DNA of 64,000 nucleotides. It comes from Nitrosomonas sp. PY1. Its GTDB lineage: Bacteria; Pseudomonadota; Gammaproteobacteria; Burkholderiales; Nitrosomonadaceae. The notes beneath the pieces are model-generated. The model saw only the letters and a program-made list of their open reading frames with translations, was not told the origin of the DNA and did no database searches. The stretch's first letter is position 1, and each line of letters begins with the position of its first letter. The position numbers and the translations under genes were made by a program. The stretch covers positions 1,314,121 through 1,378,120 of the forward strand of contig NZ_BQXC01000001.1 of NCBI RefSeq assembly GCF_022836435.1, in the 5' to 3' direction. Of this stretch, positions 47,378 to 62,589 are shown piece by piece.

Positions 47378-48754
47378 ATGGATTTTAGAAAAATAAAGTG
47401 GTTACAAGAGACCCCCTTGATGAAACTACGCAAGCAAGATTCTCTTAAACATTTTATATATGTCGTATTAACACGCCGTATTTTACTCGTAACATTATTG
47501 TTCTCTCTCGCACTTTCAGCAATTGTTCATATCAGTGTCAATAACAGTTTATACGAGCATGTATTCATAACAGCACACGATCGCTTTGAAACACTACGCG
47601 CCAGAACGAATGAGTATCGAGAAAACGACGGTGTTTCTTTGCAACAGGCTGTGGACTTAGCAATTAACGCCTTGTCTGCGATTCAATACGATAAAAGCAT
47701 CGGTAATTTTGTCCATTACCAAATAAACTCCCTTAGTGAAGGTATCCTGGTCGATAGATACGATAATGACTATCCTTATATAGACAAAGTAAAACAGCAT
47801 ATCGCTGATACACAATTTCAGTTTTCGGAAGATACCGGTACTTTACATGAGATCATCAAATTCGATGATCGAAGCTACGTTCACCTTATCATGCCTCTTT
47901 ACAATAAAACCGGCGATTTGATCGGCCATCTAAGAGCGATGTTCGCACTCACACAAGCTACTATGGATAGATTAAAGAATGAAGTGTATGCCACGATATT
48001 TTATGCGGTACTAATCGTTATACTGACAACGGCAATTTTATATCCTGTAATCATTCACTTAACTCGAAGACTTGTAGCCTTCTCTATTGATTTGCTGGAT
48101 TCCAATATTGAAACACTTCAAGTTCTAGGTAATGCCATTGCTAAACGAGATAGCGATACCAATTCGCATAATTACCGGGTTACCATCATCGCAACTCGTC
48201 TTGCGGAGAAAATCAATTTACCAGACCAACAAATCGAATCATTAATCAAAGGGGCATTTCTACATGATGTAGGAAAAATTGGTATTTCTGACAACATACT
48301 ACTAAAGCCGGGAAAACTCACTGAGTCGGAATTTACTCTTATGAAAACTCATGTGGAAAAAGGGCTTGAAATAATTAAACGTTCCAAATGGTTAACTGAT
48401 GCAAAAGATGTTGTCGGCGGTCATCATGAAAAATACGATGGCAGTGGTTATCCTCACAATCTCAAATCAAATCAAATACCGATTAATGCTCGCATTTTTG
48501 CTATTTCTGATGTATTTGATGCGTTAACTTCTAAAAGGCCTTATAAAAAGGCGTTTACCTTTGAAGAAACCATGAAAATTATTATAGAGAAAAGTGGCTC
48601 TCACTTTGACCCTGAGCTTATCAAACATTTTACATTGATTGCCGCTGAACTTTATCAGGAACTATCGGATAAGAATGACGAAGCATTACGAAAAATATTA
48701 AATGATATTATTCAAGAATATTTCTCTACAGGAATAGACTCCTTATCATATTAA
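47378..48754 (+). CDS. HD-GYP cyclic-di-GMP phosphodiesterase
   Basis: Membrane receptor that likely hydrolyses c-di-GMP. N-terminal TM helix (about 33-55), a periplasmic sensor (about 55-195), TM helix 2 (about 205-228), and a C-terminal HD-GYP domain (about 250-440) with H-D in HDVGKIGI and the second motif HHEKYDGSGYP, both complete. AAAGGA lies 9 nt before the ATG at 47378. No GGDEF or receiver domain. The sensor resembles none recalled. It stands alone between a relic and ilvD. Confidence 0.9.
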   Translation: MDFRKIKWLQETPLMKLRKQDSLKHFIYVVLTRRILLVTLLFSLALSAIVHISVNNSLYEHVFITAHDRFETLRARTNEYRENDGVSLQQAVDLAINALSAIQYDKSIGNFVHYQINSLSEGILVDRYDNDYPYIDKVKQHIADTQFQFSEDTGTLHEIIKFDDRSYVHLIMPLYNKTGDLIGHLRAMFALTQATMDRLKNEVYATIFYAVLIVILTTAILYPVIIHLTRRLVAFSIDLLDSNIETLQVLGNAIAKRDSDTNSHNYRVTIIATRLAEKINLPDQQIESLIKGAFLHDVGKIGISDNILLKPGKLTESEFTLMKTHVEKGLEIIKRSKWLTDAKDVVGGHHEKYDGSGYPHNLKSNQIPINARIFAISDVFDALTSKRPYKKAFTFEETMKIIIEKSGSHFDPELIKHFTLIAAELYQELSDKNDEALRKILNDIIQEYFSTGIDSLSY

Positions 48755-48920
48755 TATATGTATGGGATGATAGTAGATCAGGTTAAGTCCGAACCCACAA
48801 TGTTCGAGTCGAGTTAACGCCTTGACTCCTCGAATTAGCAACAATATGCCTTTTCAAATTTAGTTGCTAAGATATTTCCGATTAGCTCCAACAACCCGCA
48901 ATTAACCACTCAATCCACTC

Positions 48921-48956
48921 CTGATGAGATGCTTTGCGAAGAAAAGAACTCATCAG
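48921..48956. terminator. Possible two-way hairpin terminator
   Basis: CTGATGAG (48921-48928) and its complement CTCATCAG (48949-48956), 20-nt loop, followed by TTATTATTTT on the plus strand. It lies between convergent ends of the HD-GYP gene and ilvD, the right place for a shared terminator, though the loop is large. Confidence 0.4.
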
Positions 48957-49012
48957 TTATTATTTTGTATGATCACTATGCTCCGGATGTTGGATACGCA
49001 AGCGCAATACAG

Positions 49013-50686
49013 CTAATCGGTAATCGCACCTACACTGGCACTGGACACCAACTGAGCGTATTTAGCCAAAACACCCCGATGATAACGCGGTTGCGGTGCT
49101 TTCCAAACGGTACGGCGTTTCTCTAATTCAACATCGGAAATATTCAATTGCAATAGCCTTTGTTCTGCGTCGATTGTGATCGAATCACCCTCTTGTACCA
49201 AAGCAATATTGCCGCCGACATAGGCCTCCGGTGCAACATGCCCAACCACCATGCCATACGTGCCTCCTGAAAAACGTCCATCGGTAATCAATCCAACCGA
49301 ATCACCCAAGCCTTCACCAATCAAGGCGGAAGTCGGTGACAGCATTTCTCGCATACCAGGACCGCCTTTCGGTCCCTCGTAACGAATCACCACTACATCC
49401 CCTGGTTGAATTTTTCGTGCCAAGATAGCTTGCATGCAAGTTTCTTCCGATTCAAAAACACGGGCTGGGCCAGTAATTTTAGGATTTTTAATACCGGAGA
49501 TTTTGGCAACGCAACCTTCAGTCGATAAATTACCTTTCAAAATCGCCAAATGCCCTTGCGCATACATGGGATTACTCCACTGACGAATGATATTCTGATC
49601 GGTTCGCGGTGAATCCGGAATATCTTTTAATATCTCCGCAATTGTCTGCCCACTGATCGTCATACACTCTCCATGCAACAATCCGTGCACCAACAGCATT
49701 TTCATGACCTGAGGAATACCACCCGCTTGATGTAAATCTGCCGTCACATAACGACCCGAGGGCTTCAAATCGCACAATACCGGTATCTTTGCGCGAATGA
49801 TCTCAAAATCATCAATGCACAGCGGAACTTCCGCAGCATGTGCAATAGCAAGAAAATGCAGCACGGCATTGGTCGATCCTCCTACGGCCATGATGACTGC
49901 AATAGCATTTTCAATGGATTTTCTCGTAATGACATCGCGCGGCAAAATTTGTTTTTTGATGGCATTTACTAATACCTCAGCCGACTGACCTGCGCTGACC
50001 AATTTCTCATTATCTTCAGCCGACATGGTTGATGAATAAGGTAAACTCATACCCATCGCTTCAAAAGCAGATGACATCGTATTGGCGGTAAACATACCTC
50101 CGCAAGAACCGGCACCGGGACAGGCATGTCGCTCGACTTGCAGTAATTCCGCGTCATCAATTTTCCTGGCGCTATACTGACCCACCGCTTCAAACGCACT
50201 GACGATAGTTAAATCTTGTCCTTTATAGTGCCCGGGTTTGATCGTGCCGCCGTACACAAAAATCGCCGGGACATTCATTCGTGCTATCGCAATCATTGCC
50301 CCGGGCATGTTTTTATCGCACCCACCAATCGCAATCACGCCATCCATGCTTTCCGCCTGAATACACGTTTCGATCGAGTCAGCAATGACTTCACGCGAAA
50401 CCAGTGAATATTTCATGCCTTCGGTGCCCATTGAAATACCATCGGATACCGTAATTGTGCCAAACATCTGCGGCATTGCGCCCGCCTTGCGTAAAGCCGA
50501 TTCTGCCCGCAATGACAAATCATTCAATCCTTTATTGCACGGAGTAATGGTGGAATAGCCGTTGGCAACCCCGACAATAGGTTTGTTAAAATCTCCGTCA
50601 CCAAAACCAACTGCTCGCAACATTGCACGATTAGGTGCGCGAGAGGCGCCTTGGGTAATGGCTTGACTGCGCTTGTTATCTGACAT
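49013..50686 (-). CDS. ilvD: Dihydroxy-acid dehydratase
   Basis: Fe-S enzyme that dehydrates the dihydroxy acids of isoleucine and valine synthesis. With the ATG at 50686 it has 557 residues; AGGAG lies just upstream and the start [13 protein letters not shown] is usual, so the frame opening at 50740 is not used. Cluster cysteines are in [11 protein letters not shown] and [16 protein letters not shown], and [20 protein letters not shown] and [10 protein letters not shown] are the substrate and C-terminal motifs. Divergent from lgt. Confidence 0.95.
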   Translation of the reverse strand: MSDNKRSQAITQGASRAPNRAMLRAVGFGDGDFNKPIVGVANGYSTITPCNKGLNDLSLRAESALRKAGAMPQMFGTITVSDGISMGTEGMKYSLVSREVIADSIETCIQAESMDGVIAIGGCDKNMPGAMIAIARMNVPAIFVYGGTIKPGHYKGQDLTIVSAFEAVGQYSARKIDDAELLQVERHACPGAGSCGGMFTANTMSSAFEAMGMSLPYSSTMSAEDNEKLVSAGQSAEVLVNAIKKQILPRDVITRKSIENAIAVIMAVGGSTNAVLHFLAIAHAAEVPLCIDDFEIIRAKIPVLCDLKPSGRYVTADLHQAGGIPQVMKMLLVHGLLHGECMTISGQTIAEILKDIPDSPRTDQNIIRQWSNPMYAQGHLAILKGNLSTEGCVAKISGIKNPKITGPARVFESEETCMQAILARKIQPGDVVVIRYEGPKGGPGMREMLSPTSALIGEGLGDSVGLITDGRFSGGTYGMVVGHVAPEAYVGGNIALVQEGDSITIDAEQRLLQLNISDVELEKRRTVWKAPQPRYHRGVLAKYAQLVSSASVGAITD

Positions 50687-50793
50687 GCTGACTCCTGAAA
50701 ATATTTTTAAAGATAAATTGCGGTTTATGACAAAGAACACATCGGTGCACTTGATATAATGACCTGCATTTTACCGTAATTAGGATAAAAACT

Positions 50794-51621
50794 ATGCTCG
50801 TTCATCCGCAAATTGATCCGGTTGCTATTTCGATCGGCCCTGTGTCCATTCATTGGTATGGACTGATGTATCTCATTGGTTTTGTATTATTCATTGTGCT
50901 CGGACGTTATCGAATCAAGCATAGCCAAAATTCTGTGTTTACCCAGGAAATGTTGGATGATGCCTTATTTTACGGAATGTTGGGAGTGATCATCGGTGGA
51001 CGTTTGGGTCATGTATTGTTCTATCAACCCGGCTATTATTTAGAGCATCCTTTAGGTATTTTTGCCGTTTGGGAAGGCGGCATGTCCTTCCATGGTGGGC
51101 TTCTCGGTGTTTTTATGGCAATGGTTTTAGTCGCTCGCAAATATCATTTGGCCTGGTTACAAGTGATGGATTTCATTGCACCGCTGGTTCCTTTGGGACT
51201 AGGTGCAGGACGCGTCGGTAATTTTATCAATGCTGAATTATGGGGTAGGACAACTGATGTTCCGTGGGGAATGGTTTTTCCTTATATCGATGAACTACCA
51301 CGGCATCCATCGCAACTCTATCAATTTGCATTGGAAGGAATTGCCCTTTTTATATTGCTTTGGATCTATTCATCTAAACCGCGACCAATCGGCGCCGTAT
51401 CGGGTATGTTTATGCTAGGGTATGGTGTATTTCGCAGCTTTTCGGAATTTTTCCGCGAACCGGAAGATGGATTTATGGGGATTTCAACATTAGGAATCAC
51501 CATGGGGCAATGGTTGTCTATTCCTATGATTCTAGTAGGAATAGCGCTTCTAGTTTGGGCAAACAATCAAAAAGCAGATTTGAAAAAACAAAAAACAAAA
51601 ACTAAAAAAAACCAAAAATAA
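50794..51621 (+). CDS. lgt: Prolipoprotein diacylglyceryl transferase
   Basis: Inner-membrane enzyme adding diacylglycerol to the lipobox cysteine, first step for the lipoproteins seen in this window (25391, 37173, 39181, 61854). The 275 residues are seven-helix hydrophobic with [11 protein letters not shown] near the N-terminus, FHGGLLGVF, and the signature [14 protein letters not shown] around 139-152. A lysine-rich tail ([12 protein letters not shown]) is longer than usual. TAGGAT precedes the start. Confidence 0.94.
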   Translation: MLVHPQIDPVAISIGPVSIHWYGLMYLIGFVLFIVLGRYRIKHSQNSVFTQEMLDDALFYGMLGVIIGGRLGHVLFYQPGYYLEHPLGIFAVWEGGMSFHGGLLGVFMAMVLVARKYHLAWLQVMDFIAPLVPLGLGAGRVGNFINAELWGRTTDVPWGMVFPYIDELPRHPSQLYQFALEGIALFILLWIYSSKPRPIGAVSGMFMLGYGVFRSFSEFFREPEDGFMGISTLGITMGQWLSIPMILVGIALLVWANNQKADLKKQKTKTKKNQK

Positions 51622-51665
51622 TAAGCCACTTCGTCTATTATTATTGTTATAACTCCGTGGCTTAT
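51621..51665. terminator. Possible shared terminator between lgt and a PEP-CTERM gene
   Basis: Perfect 9-bp inverted repeat ATAAGCCAC (51621-51629) and GTGGCTTAT (51657-51665), 27-nt loop, followed by AAAAC. It lies between converging genes. The loop is long, so it may be a weak or non-intrinsic terminator. Confidence 0.4.
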
Positions 51666-51706
51666 AAAACAACACTACATTAATTATTATTATTGTAAAA
51701 AACTGC

Positions 51707-52282
51707 TTAAAGTTTTCTTATTTTTTTGCGGCGGCGTGCGGAAAGACCTACAAGCCCTAAACCAGCCAATAACATCGCGTAATTCTCTGGCTCTTGCACA
51801 GGTAGTGTCTGCAAAGCAACTGAATATTTCCCCACCGACGCTGAATTTCCTAAATTTCCACTGACATCTAAATAATATTGCCCAGCCTCAAGATTACTAA
51901 TAGAATTGGCGGGGCTTTCACTAGAAAACTTCGAATGCAAGGTACCTTCACTTAAATGGGTATCATTCCAGACACCAATGGTCAGTCCCGCTATTCCCAG
52001 TAAATTAAAGCTACCTAAATTTAGCGCATAGGTGCTTACAGGATTGGTCATAGTTGATAACGTGGGTATAGTGAAATTGACATACTCTGAAAATGATGAA
52101 CCGGGCGTTCCATTTAACGTAACTGCTAATATGCTAGGTGATGTTCCAATGATGCCCATATTATAAGGATTAAATTCTGTCCCAGTGCCGTTTGCATTCA
52201 CAACACCGGCATTGGCAACACCGGTTGTTATCAATACAGCTGTTGCTACCAAATTCAGCTTAAAATTAAAACTCCTTTTCAC
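51707..52282 (-). CDS. PEP-CTERM exported protein
   Basis: A 191-residue protein with a signal peptide (MKRSFNFKLNLVATAVLITTGVANA) and a C-terminal PEP-CTERM sorting signal: EPENYAMLLAGLGLVGLSAR followed by the basic end RRKKIRKL. Such proteins are processed by exosortase and often belong to exopolysaccharide or surface layers. The body has beta-rich repeats (GTSPSILAVTLNGTPGSSF) and no catalytic motif. No exosortase is in the window. Confidence 0.85.
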   Translation of the reverse strand: MKRSFNFKLNLVATAVLITTGVANAGVVNANGTGTEFNPYNMGIIGTSPSILAVTLNGTPGSSFSEYVNFTIPTLSTMTNPVSTYALNLGSFNLLGIAGLTIGVWNDTHLSEGTLHSKFSSESPANSISNLEAGQYYLDVSGNLGNSASVGKYSVALQTLPVQEPENYAMLLAGLGLVGLSARRRKKIRKL

Positions 52283-53875
<1,593 letters not shown>

Positions 53876-53876
53876 G

Positions 53877-53908
53877 AAGCCTTTAACGGTACTCATTAAA
53901 GGCTTTTA
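53877..53908 (+). terminator. Hairpin terminator after murA
   Basis: AAGCCTTTAA (53877-53886) pairs with TTAAAGGCTT (53896-53905) across a 9-nt loop, followed by TTAC. It starts just after the murA stop and lies before the convergent gene at 53931, so it may serve both. Confidence 0.75.
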
Positions 53909-53930
53909 CAGTAAAGTAAAGATCTATATA

Positions 53931-54542
53931 TCAAAACTTCTGTAATTTATAGCTCACAACAACGGTTGCAATTTTCTTATTCAATCCCATTACTGGAACG
54001 ACTAAAATCTTATTATTGTTAACATCCGATTTAACAGTAATTTTTTGTAAATTGAGTACTTCTTTAGGATACAAATCATTGGCCTTGGATTCTTCAAACC
54101 GTTTATCCGTTGAAATCAATAACTGACCTTCATCGTTGATCAAATCAACTCTTTCAGTATTTTTCATTTTGACGACTTCGCCCAGATATTGCTTGATTTG
54201 ATCAATATTGTTACGAATCAACTCACCACGCACAGCCCATGAAAGTATTTGACCAAATCGCTCTTCTTCCTTTACATATTGCTGATCAGCATACTCACGT
54301 GCTTGTTGAGTGATTGACATACGCTCACTCTCAAGCTTTTTCGCCATATCGGACTCTACCTTACCGACAGCAATGGATTTCCAAGCAAAAATGACTATAA
54401 TAACCCCTATCAGCACCAACAGATATCGACCGGGAAATTGCGTTGTAGGTACATTCCGCAGCCAATCCGCCTTGTCTTTTAGGTGTTCGAGAACTCCATC
54501 CATTGTTTTAACAGGCTCAATAGAGTTTTTCTTATTTGTCAT
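53931..54542 (-). CDS. Single-span membrane protein, possible sensor
   Basis: A 203-residue protein not recognised from any family. One TM helix (YLLVLIGVIIVIFAWKSIAV, about 40-59) separates a short cytosolic part from a periplasmic part with a coiled-coil-like run (AKKLESERMSITQQAREYAD) and a C-terminal domain (LINDEGQLLISTDKRF, ILVVPVMGL, TVVVSYKL). That layout resembles the extracellular part of receptors of the PDC/dCache kind without an output domain. AGGAGAG precedes the start. Confidence 0.7.
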   Translation of the reverse strand: MTNKKNSIEPVKTMDGVLEHLKDKADWLRNVPTTQFPGRYLLVLIGVIIVIFAWKSIAVGKVESDMAKKLESERMSITQQAREYADQQYVKEEERFGQILSWAVRGELIRNNIDQIKQYLGEVVKMKNTERVDLINDEGQLLISTDKRFEESKANDLYPKEVLNLQKITVKSDVNNNKILVVPVMGLNKKIATVVVSYKLQKF

Positions 54543-54838
54543 CGATCACTCTCCTCGTATTATAACGTTGTAATTAACATCCAAAGGATGCAAATTATCC
54601 CCTAATCCTAACTGAAGTGAAAGTAAAACCTACTGCGAGATCACTATCTTGTGGCAAGAATCTCTATTATCACGAACACCGTAACTTTTTTGCGACACAC
54701 CATTTGGCAATAACTTTGGCTGATCATCAATCACGTAATTAAAACACCTGTCACTATTAGGCCATTCGTTATGCTTTATAATGACTGCTATCGCATTACA
54801 TTACTGAAAAACTTTCAGAATTAAAAATTATCACAGCT
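54543..54838. other. Divergent gap before argH
   Basis: About 300 bp between the 53931 gene and argH, with no recognisable gene. Promoters of both must lie here. Nothing further is supported. Confidence 0.3.
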
Positions 54839-56260
54839 ATGAATAGCAATAATTCTCAACAAAATAATAAAAAAACCTGGTCTGGAAGATTTACCGAACC
54901 TGTTTCTGAATTGGTCGAGCGCTATACTGCATCAGTTCCATTTGACTATCGGCTTGCGGAATATGATATTCAAGGCTCATTAGCTCATGCAAAAATGCTT
55001 TCTATTCAGGGCATTATCAGCAACTCGGATCAAGTAGCTATAGAGCAAGGACTGACTCAGATACGCGATGAAATTCGTAACAATGAATTTACTTGGCAAT
55101 TAGCGCTAGAAGACGTGCATCTCAACATTGAAAAACGCTTGACACATTTGATCGGTGATGCCGGCAAAAGACTCCACACAGCTCGTTCGCGCAATGATCA
55201 AGTTGCAACTGATATTCGCTTATTTCTACGTGCCTCGATTGATAGAATATTATCTTTAATCAAAGATCTACAATATGCCTTACTCAACCTAGCCGAGAAG
55301 CATATTGATACCGTGATGCCAGGGTTTACGCACTTGCAAGTAGCTCAACCTGTCTTATTCAGCCATCATTTGATGGCCTATTTTGCAATGCTTAAACGCG
55401 ACACTGAACGGTTATTAGACTGTCGTAAGCGAGTTAACCTATTACCTCTGGGTGCCGCAGCACTCGCCGGAACAAGCTATCCGATTGATCGTCATTTGGT
55501 GGCTAAGCTTCTGGATTTTGAGGGAATTTGCGAAAACTCGCTTGATGCAGTATCTGACCGAGATTTTGCGATTGAATTTTGCGCCAGTGCAGCGCTGATT
55601 ATGACTCACCTCTCTCGATTGTCAGAAGAACTTATCCTCTGGATGAATCCACGGTTTGGTTTCATTGAATTGGCTGATCGGTTTTGCACCGGGTCTTCCA
55701 TCATGCCACAAAAGAAAAATCCAGATGTGCCTGAATTAGTTCGCGGTAAAACCGGCCGTGTTAATGGTCACCTGATTGCGTTGTTAACACTCATGAAAGG
55801 CCAACCGCTGGCCTACAACAAAGATAATCAAGAAGACAAAGAACCACTTTTTGACACCGTTGATACTTTGATCGACACCTTGCGCATTTATGCAGAAATG
55901 CTTTCCGGTGTAACAGTTCATCATAATACTATGCGCCAATCGGCATTACGAGGTCATGCAACGGCTACCGATTTAGCCGATTATCTGGTCAAAAAAGATA
56001 TTCCTTTCCGAGATGCGCATGAAATCGTTGCAAAGACAGTGCAATTTGCCGAACAAAAAGGCTGCGATTTAAGTGATTTACCGATCCATGAACTACAGCA
56101 ATTTTCGGATCGTATTGAAGCTGATGTATTAACTGTACTAACATTGGAAGGTTCAATCAAAAGCCGCAACCACATTGGTGGAACCGCACCGGAACAAGTT
56201 ATGGCAGCCCTTCAAAAAGCGCGACAATGGCTAGAAAACGAATACATTCAACCCCGCTAA
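54839..56260 (+). CDS. argH: Argininosuccinate lyase
   Basis: Splits argininosuccinate to arginine and fumarate. In the 473 residues: [20 protein letters not shown] start, [29 protein letters not shown], and the signature [20 protein letters not shown] with the catalytic serine near residue 287. Length is normal. Followed 79 bp later by the kinase-like gene. Confidence 0.95.
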   Translation: MNSNNSQQNNKKTWSGRFTEPVSELVERYTASVPFDYRLAEYDIQGSLAHAKMLSIQGIISNSDQVAIEQGLTQIRDEIRNNEFTWQLALEDVHLNIEKRLTHLIGDAGKRLHTARSRNDQVATDIRLFLRASIDRILSLIKDLQYALLNLAEKHIDTVMPGFTHLQVAQPVLFSHHLMAYFAMLKRDTERLLDCRKRVNLLPLGAAALAGTSYPIDRHLVAKLLDFEGICENSLDAVSDRDFAIEFCASAALIMTHLSRLSEELILWMNPRFGFIELADRFCTGSSIMPQKKNPDVPELVRGKTGRVNGHLIALLTLMKGQPLAYNKDNQEDKEPLFDTVDTLIDTLRIYAEMLSGVTVHHNTMRQSALRGHATATDLADYLVKKDIPFRDAHEIVAKTVQFAEQKGCDLSDLPIHELQQFSDRIEADVLTVLTLEGSIKSRNHIGGTAPEQVMAALQKARQWLENEYIQPR

Positions 56261-56339
56261 GCTTACTTTTAATACTGCATTGACAATGCGGATCGCTTTT
56301 TAACAAAAATTACATAAGCAGACCGACATAACTTACTGC

Positions 56340-57227
56340 ATGGATCCTTGGAATGACATCAGTCAGCAAATTGCTACAATTACCCAGCGAAAATTTTTCA
56401 TAAAAGAAAAAAGGCTACTAACAGGTGGATGTATCAGTCAAAGTTTCAGAATTTCTAATGGCACTCAAATTTATTTTGTCAAACTAAATAGCCGAGAAAA
56501 TTTAGCGATATTTGATTCGGAAGCCGATGGATTAAATGAAATCCAGCAATCCAAAATCATCCGCATACCCAATACTATTTGTGTGGGTCACAATGCGCAA
56601 TCAGCTTGGTTAGTGCTTGAATATGTCGCACTTCACTCCGAAATACAGAGTAGCGCCCAGAAATTAGGCACACAACTCGCAGCCATGCATCGCATCACGG
56701 CCAAACAGTACGGTTGGAAGCGTGATAATTTTATTGGAAGTACTCCCCAAATCAACACTTGGTCGCACAATTGGATTCGCTTCTGGCAAGAGAAACGACT
56801 CAGTTATCAACTTAAGCTTGCTGCTCAAAATGGCTACGGTGGAAAATTACAAGTCTTTGGAGAACGCTTACTCACCGAATTGGAGCATTTTTTCCAAAAT
56901 CGACAGCCACCGTCATCGTTGCTGCACGGCGATCTATGGCAGGGTAATTATGCTTTCGATAGCAACAACAACCCTATCTTATTTGATCCAGCCGTATATT
57001 TTGGCGATCGGGAAACCGATATTGCGATGACAGAGCTTTTTGGAGGATTCTCTCCCGCTTTTTATTCCGCCTATCAAAATGATTACCCATTGGATTCTGG
57101 GTACAACATGCGCAAAATAATCTATAATCTCTATCATATATTGAATCATTTAAATCTTTTTGGAAATAGTTATCGACCTCAAGCAGAGCATATGATGGCA
57201 ACACTGCTTGCTGAGGTTCGATCTTGA
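56340..57227 (+). CDS. Fructosamine kinase family protein
   Basis: Kinase-like protein of 295 residues, likely phosphorylating fructosamine-type (glycated) substrates to aid deglycation. Motifs: GGCISQSFRIS (nucleotide loop), LHGDLWQGNYAF (catalytic HGDLxxxN) and FDPAVYFGDRETDIAMTELF (metal aspartate and activation block), all typical of FN3K relatives. The lysine in YFVKLN is also present. The exact substrate is unknown. Lies between argH and pyrG, apparently in one direction of transcription. Confidence 0.88.
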   Translation: MDPWNDISQQIATITQRKFFIKEKRLLTGGCISQSFRISNGTQIYFVKLNSRENLAIFDSEADGLNEIQQSKIIRIPNTICVGHNAQSAWLVLEYVALHSEIQSSAQKLGTQLAAMHRITAKQYGWKRDNFIGSTPQINTWSHNWIRFWQEKRLSYQLKLAAQNGYGGKLQVFGERLLTELEHFFQNRQPPSSLLHGDLWQGNYAFDSNNNPILFDPAVYFGDRETDIAMTELFGGFSPAFYSAYQNDYPLDSGYNMRKIIYNLYHILNHLNLFGNSYRPQAEHMMATLLAEVRS

Positions 57228-57296
57228 GCTTGATCGATTTAACGTTTCCTACATTTTTTATTTTCTAGGCCAAATCCTTTATATTTTGACTATTGA

Positions 57297-58979
<1,683 letters not shown>

Positions 58980-59050
58980 GTATCTTATGGATATTCAATC
59001 ATCATAAACGTACAGTAGTAATAACCATACCATTAACAGGAAGACAGTAG

Positions 59051-60333
<1,283 letters not shown>

Positions 60334-60334
<1 letters not shown>

Positions 60335-60657
60335 TGAAATTTTTAGCACTCATTCTGTTTGCACTGATTGTCTTACTGCAATATCCACTTTGGTTTAGCA
60401 AATCCAGTTGGAAAAGAGTTTGGCTAGCAGAGGAAGAAGTCAGTGCCGCACGTCAAAATAATCTGGCGCTCCAACATCGCAACGATATGTTGGAAGCTGA
60501 ACTCAGTGATCTTAAACAAGGCTTTGAAGCCGTTGAAGAACGCGGACGCAGCGACCTAGGTATGATCAAGCAGAATGAAATTTTATTTCAAATTGTCAGA
60601 ATTGAATCACCTGCTCCTAAGCAAGAAACTTTACCAACAAAGACTCTAAATGATTAA
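60334..60657 (+). CDS. ftsB: Cell division protein FtsB
   Basis: Small divisome protein, one TM helix (about 2-18: FLALILFALIVLLQYPLWF) and a periplasmic leucine-zipper coiled coil (VSAARQNNLALQHRNDMLEAELSDL). Partner of FtsL and FtsQ. In the 107 residues the motif ARSDLGMI-like GRSDLGMIKQNEILFQ is also present. Its start overlaps the eno stop by one base, the usual arrangement. Confidence 0.93.
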
Positions 60658-60839
60658 TCCACGAATGACTGGTTGCACGACCTACCTCACTCAGTAACAT
60701 CCCTTGCCGAACTCTTATTGATTTTTTTAAACTAACTGATAAACATTTTTCAGTATTTTAGAATTACTTGAAAACTAACTAACTAATCCTATATTACTAT
60801 CGTTTTTAGCGACTGTTTTATTATCTACGGAGTTAATGA

Positions 60840-61727
60840 ATGAAAAGAATCGTACTTTTTTTAGTAACTAACTTGGCAATTATTCTGGTTCTAAGTATTA
60901 CGCTAAGGTTATTGGGATTTGAAAGAATTCTGGATGCGCAAGGAATCGGGCTCGATATCAATTCGTTGCTTGTATTTGCAGCCGTTTTTGGGTTTGGTGG
61001 CTCGCTGATTTCGCTCGCGATGTCCAAATGGACCGCAAAACGAATGACTGGCGCTCAAGTGATTGATATGCCACGCAACGCTCAAGAGCACTGGCTATTC
61101 ACCACGGTACAAAGACAAGCGCAAGCAGCCGGTATCGGTATGCCAGAAGTAGCCATCTACGAAGCATCGGACGTCAATGCTTTTGCCACTGGCATGTCGA
61201 AGAATGAGGCGCTTGTTGCGGTCAGCACCGGATTACTCAATAACATGAACCAAGATGAGGCTGAAGCCGTGCTTGCACATGAAGTCAGCCATATTGCTAA
61301 TGGCGATATGGTCACCTTGGCACTCATACAAGGTGTTGTTAATACTTTTGTTATCTTCTTTTCTCGAGTGATTGGTCATACAGTTGATCGTGTCATATTC
61401 AAAACGGAAGAGGGTCATGGACCTGCTTTCTGGGTCACCACGATCATTGCCGAATTACTATTGGGAGTACTCGCCACTATTATCGTAATGTGGTTTAGTC
61501 GACAACGCGAATTTCGCGCTGATGCTGGCGGTGCAAGCCTGGCAGGTAAAAACAAAATGATTGCAGCGTTACGCAGATTGCAAATCAATTCGCAGCAACC
61601 GGCGCAACTTCCGGATCAACTTGCCGCATTCGGCATTTCCAGTGATGGTAGTAACAGCCTAAGCAATTTATTCAGAACGCATCCAACTCTGGAAGAAAGA
61701 ATAGCTGCATTAGAAATGCAAAATTAA
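60840..61727 (+). CDS. htpX: Membrane protease HtpX
   Basis: Zinc metalloprotease in the inner membrane that degrades damaged membrane proteins, alongside FtsH. In the 295 residues: two N-terminal TM helices, the zincin motif HEVSH (about residue 147, [13 protein letters not shown]), two further TM helices (about 160-178 and 200-218) and [20 protein letters not shown] with the Glu ligand in [12 protein letters not shown] lies about 7 nt before the start. Length is normal. Confidence 0.95.
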   Translation: MKRIVLFLVTNLAIILVLSITLRLLGFERILDAQGIGLDINSLLVFAAVFGFGGSLISLAMSKWTAKRMTGAQVIDMPRNAQEHWLFTTVQRQAQAAGIGMPEVAIYEASDVNAFATGMSKNEALVAVSTGLLNNMNQDEAEAVLAHEVSHIANGDMVTLALIQGVVNTFVIFFSRVIGHTVDRVIFKTEEGHGPAFWVTTIIAELLLGVLATIIVMWFSRQREFRADAGGASLAGKNKMIAALRRLQINSQQPAQLPDQLAAFGISSDGSNSLSNLFRTHPTLEERIAALEMQN

Positions 61728-61749
61728 TAACTTTGAAGACCCGTCATAG

Positions 61750-61812
61750 CCCGTGCTTCCCAAAGAAAAACCCAATGAAAATCCACAAGTCGTTTTTTAT
61801 CGGAAGCACGGG
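61750..61812. repeat. 11-bp inverted repeat with long loop
   Basis: CCCGTGCTTCC (61750-61760) and its perfect complement GGAAGCACGGG (61802-61812), 41-bp loop. It lies between the converging htpX and the lipoprotein gene. Too wide a loop for a normal terminator; it could be an end of a small mobile repeat or a two-way transcription block. Confidence 0.5.
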
Positions 61813-61853
61813 AGTGTTTGTTCACATCAAAATAATAAAGCGCAGTGAAATAA

Positions 61854-62465
61854 TCAAGGATCAATTTTAGTAATTTTAGTACCCTGAATACCAAGTCCAG
61901 CCATTAATCCTTTTTGATCAAAAACAATTGCATAAATATCGTCTTTAAGCGTAGTCGAAGATAATACTTTTCCAAAACCCTCATCGACTACTACTAAGCT
62001 TGGACCTACACCAATTTCCCACCCTGAGCTGTTGTCTATATAAGATAAGGCATCAGTATTCATAAAAAACAATACATAGCCAAATTGTTGTACCCCTGCC
62101 TGCAATCCATATGAAGCCGCAATACTATTATAATAGCCGACCGTTTTACCTCCTTGCAAAAGTGCTCCTTTGCCATATTGGGCGCCAGCTATAAAACCTG
62201 CTTTCAGGATACTAGGAAAAACAAGAATTCCGACTGCTTTCTGCCCTAGAATTTTTGCACTTGAGTCTGTTGCATAAAGCTTATTTAATGCAGTTGTAGC
62301 CTCTTGGTCAATCTGGATAGCTTCGACCGATTTTTCCTGGGCTGGTTTTTGTGTCGTCGAAGTTGAAGTTGAAGTTGAAGTACTTTGATTATCAGAAGTT
62401 GACTGACAAGCAGATAATAATACGAATAGAACCATTGTTATCCAGACAATATTTATTTTAATCAT
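61854..62465 (-). CDS. YSC84-like lipid-binding lipoprotein
   Basis: Predicted outer-membrane-facing lipoprotein, 203 residues: signal and lipobox VLLSAC (Cys near residue 20), then a Ser-Thr tandem repeat (STSTSTST, coded by a hexamer GAAGTT repeated about four times), and the SYLF/YSC84 domain (about 55-203: AKILGQKAVGILVFPSILKA, GKGALLQGGKTVGYYN, GVQQFGYVLFF). Such domains bind phosphoinositides in eukaryotes; the bacterial role is unknown. The hexamer repeat could change length by slippage. Confidence 0.85.
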   Translation of the reverse strand: MIKINIVWITMVLFVLLSACQSTSDNQSTSTSTSTSTTQKPAQEKSVEAIQIDQEATTALNKLYATDSSAKILGQKAVGILVFPSILKAGFIAGAQYGKGALLQGGKTVGYYNSIAASYGLQAGVQQFGYVLFFMNTDALSYIDNSSGWEIGVGPSLVVVDEGFGKVLSSTTLKDDIYAIVFDQKGLMAGLGIQGTKITKIDP

Positions 62466-62589
62466 AATGCTACCTTTATCTACAATGTTTTTATAAAAGA
62501 GAGAATTATCAATTTATGACCACCGCACTGGACTATATTTCAGAACCTGCTTGCAGTAGTTATAAAGTATTTAGATGTTGACTGCCACG

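Noticed and set aside
48929-49126. 65-codon frame ending inside ilvD
   Set aside because: It overlaps ilvD antisense and has no family match or start signal.
56261-56339. Terminator after argH (GCATT/AATGC)
   Set aside because: The stem is only 5 bp with a 3-nt loop, and the T run is offset by several bases; too weak to list.
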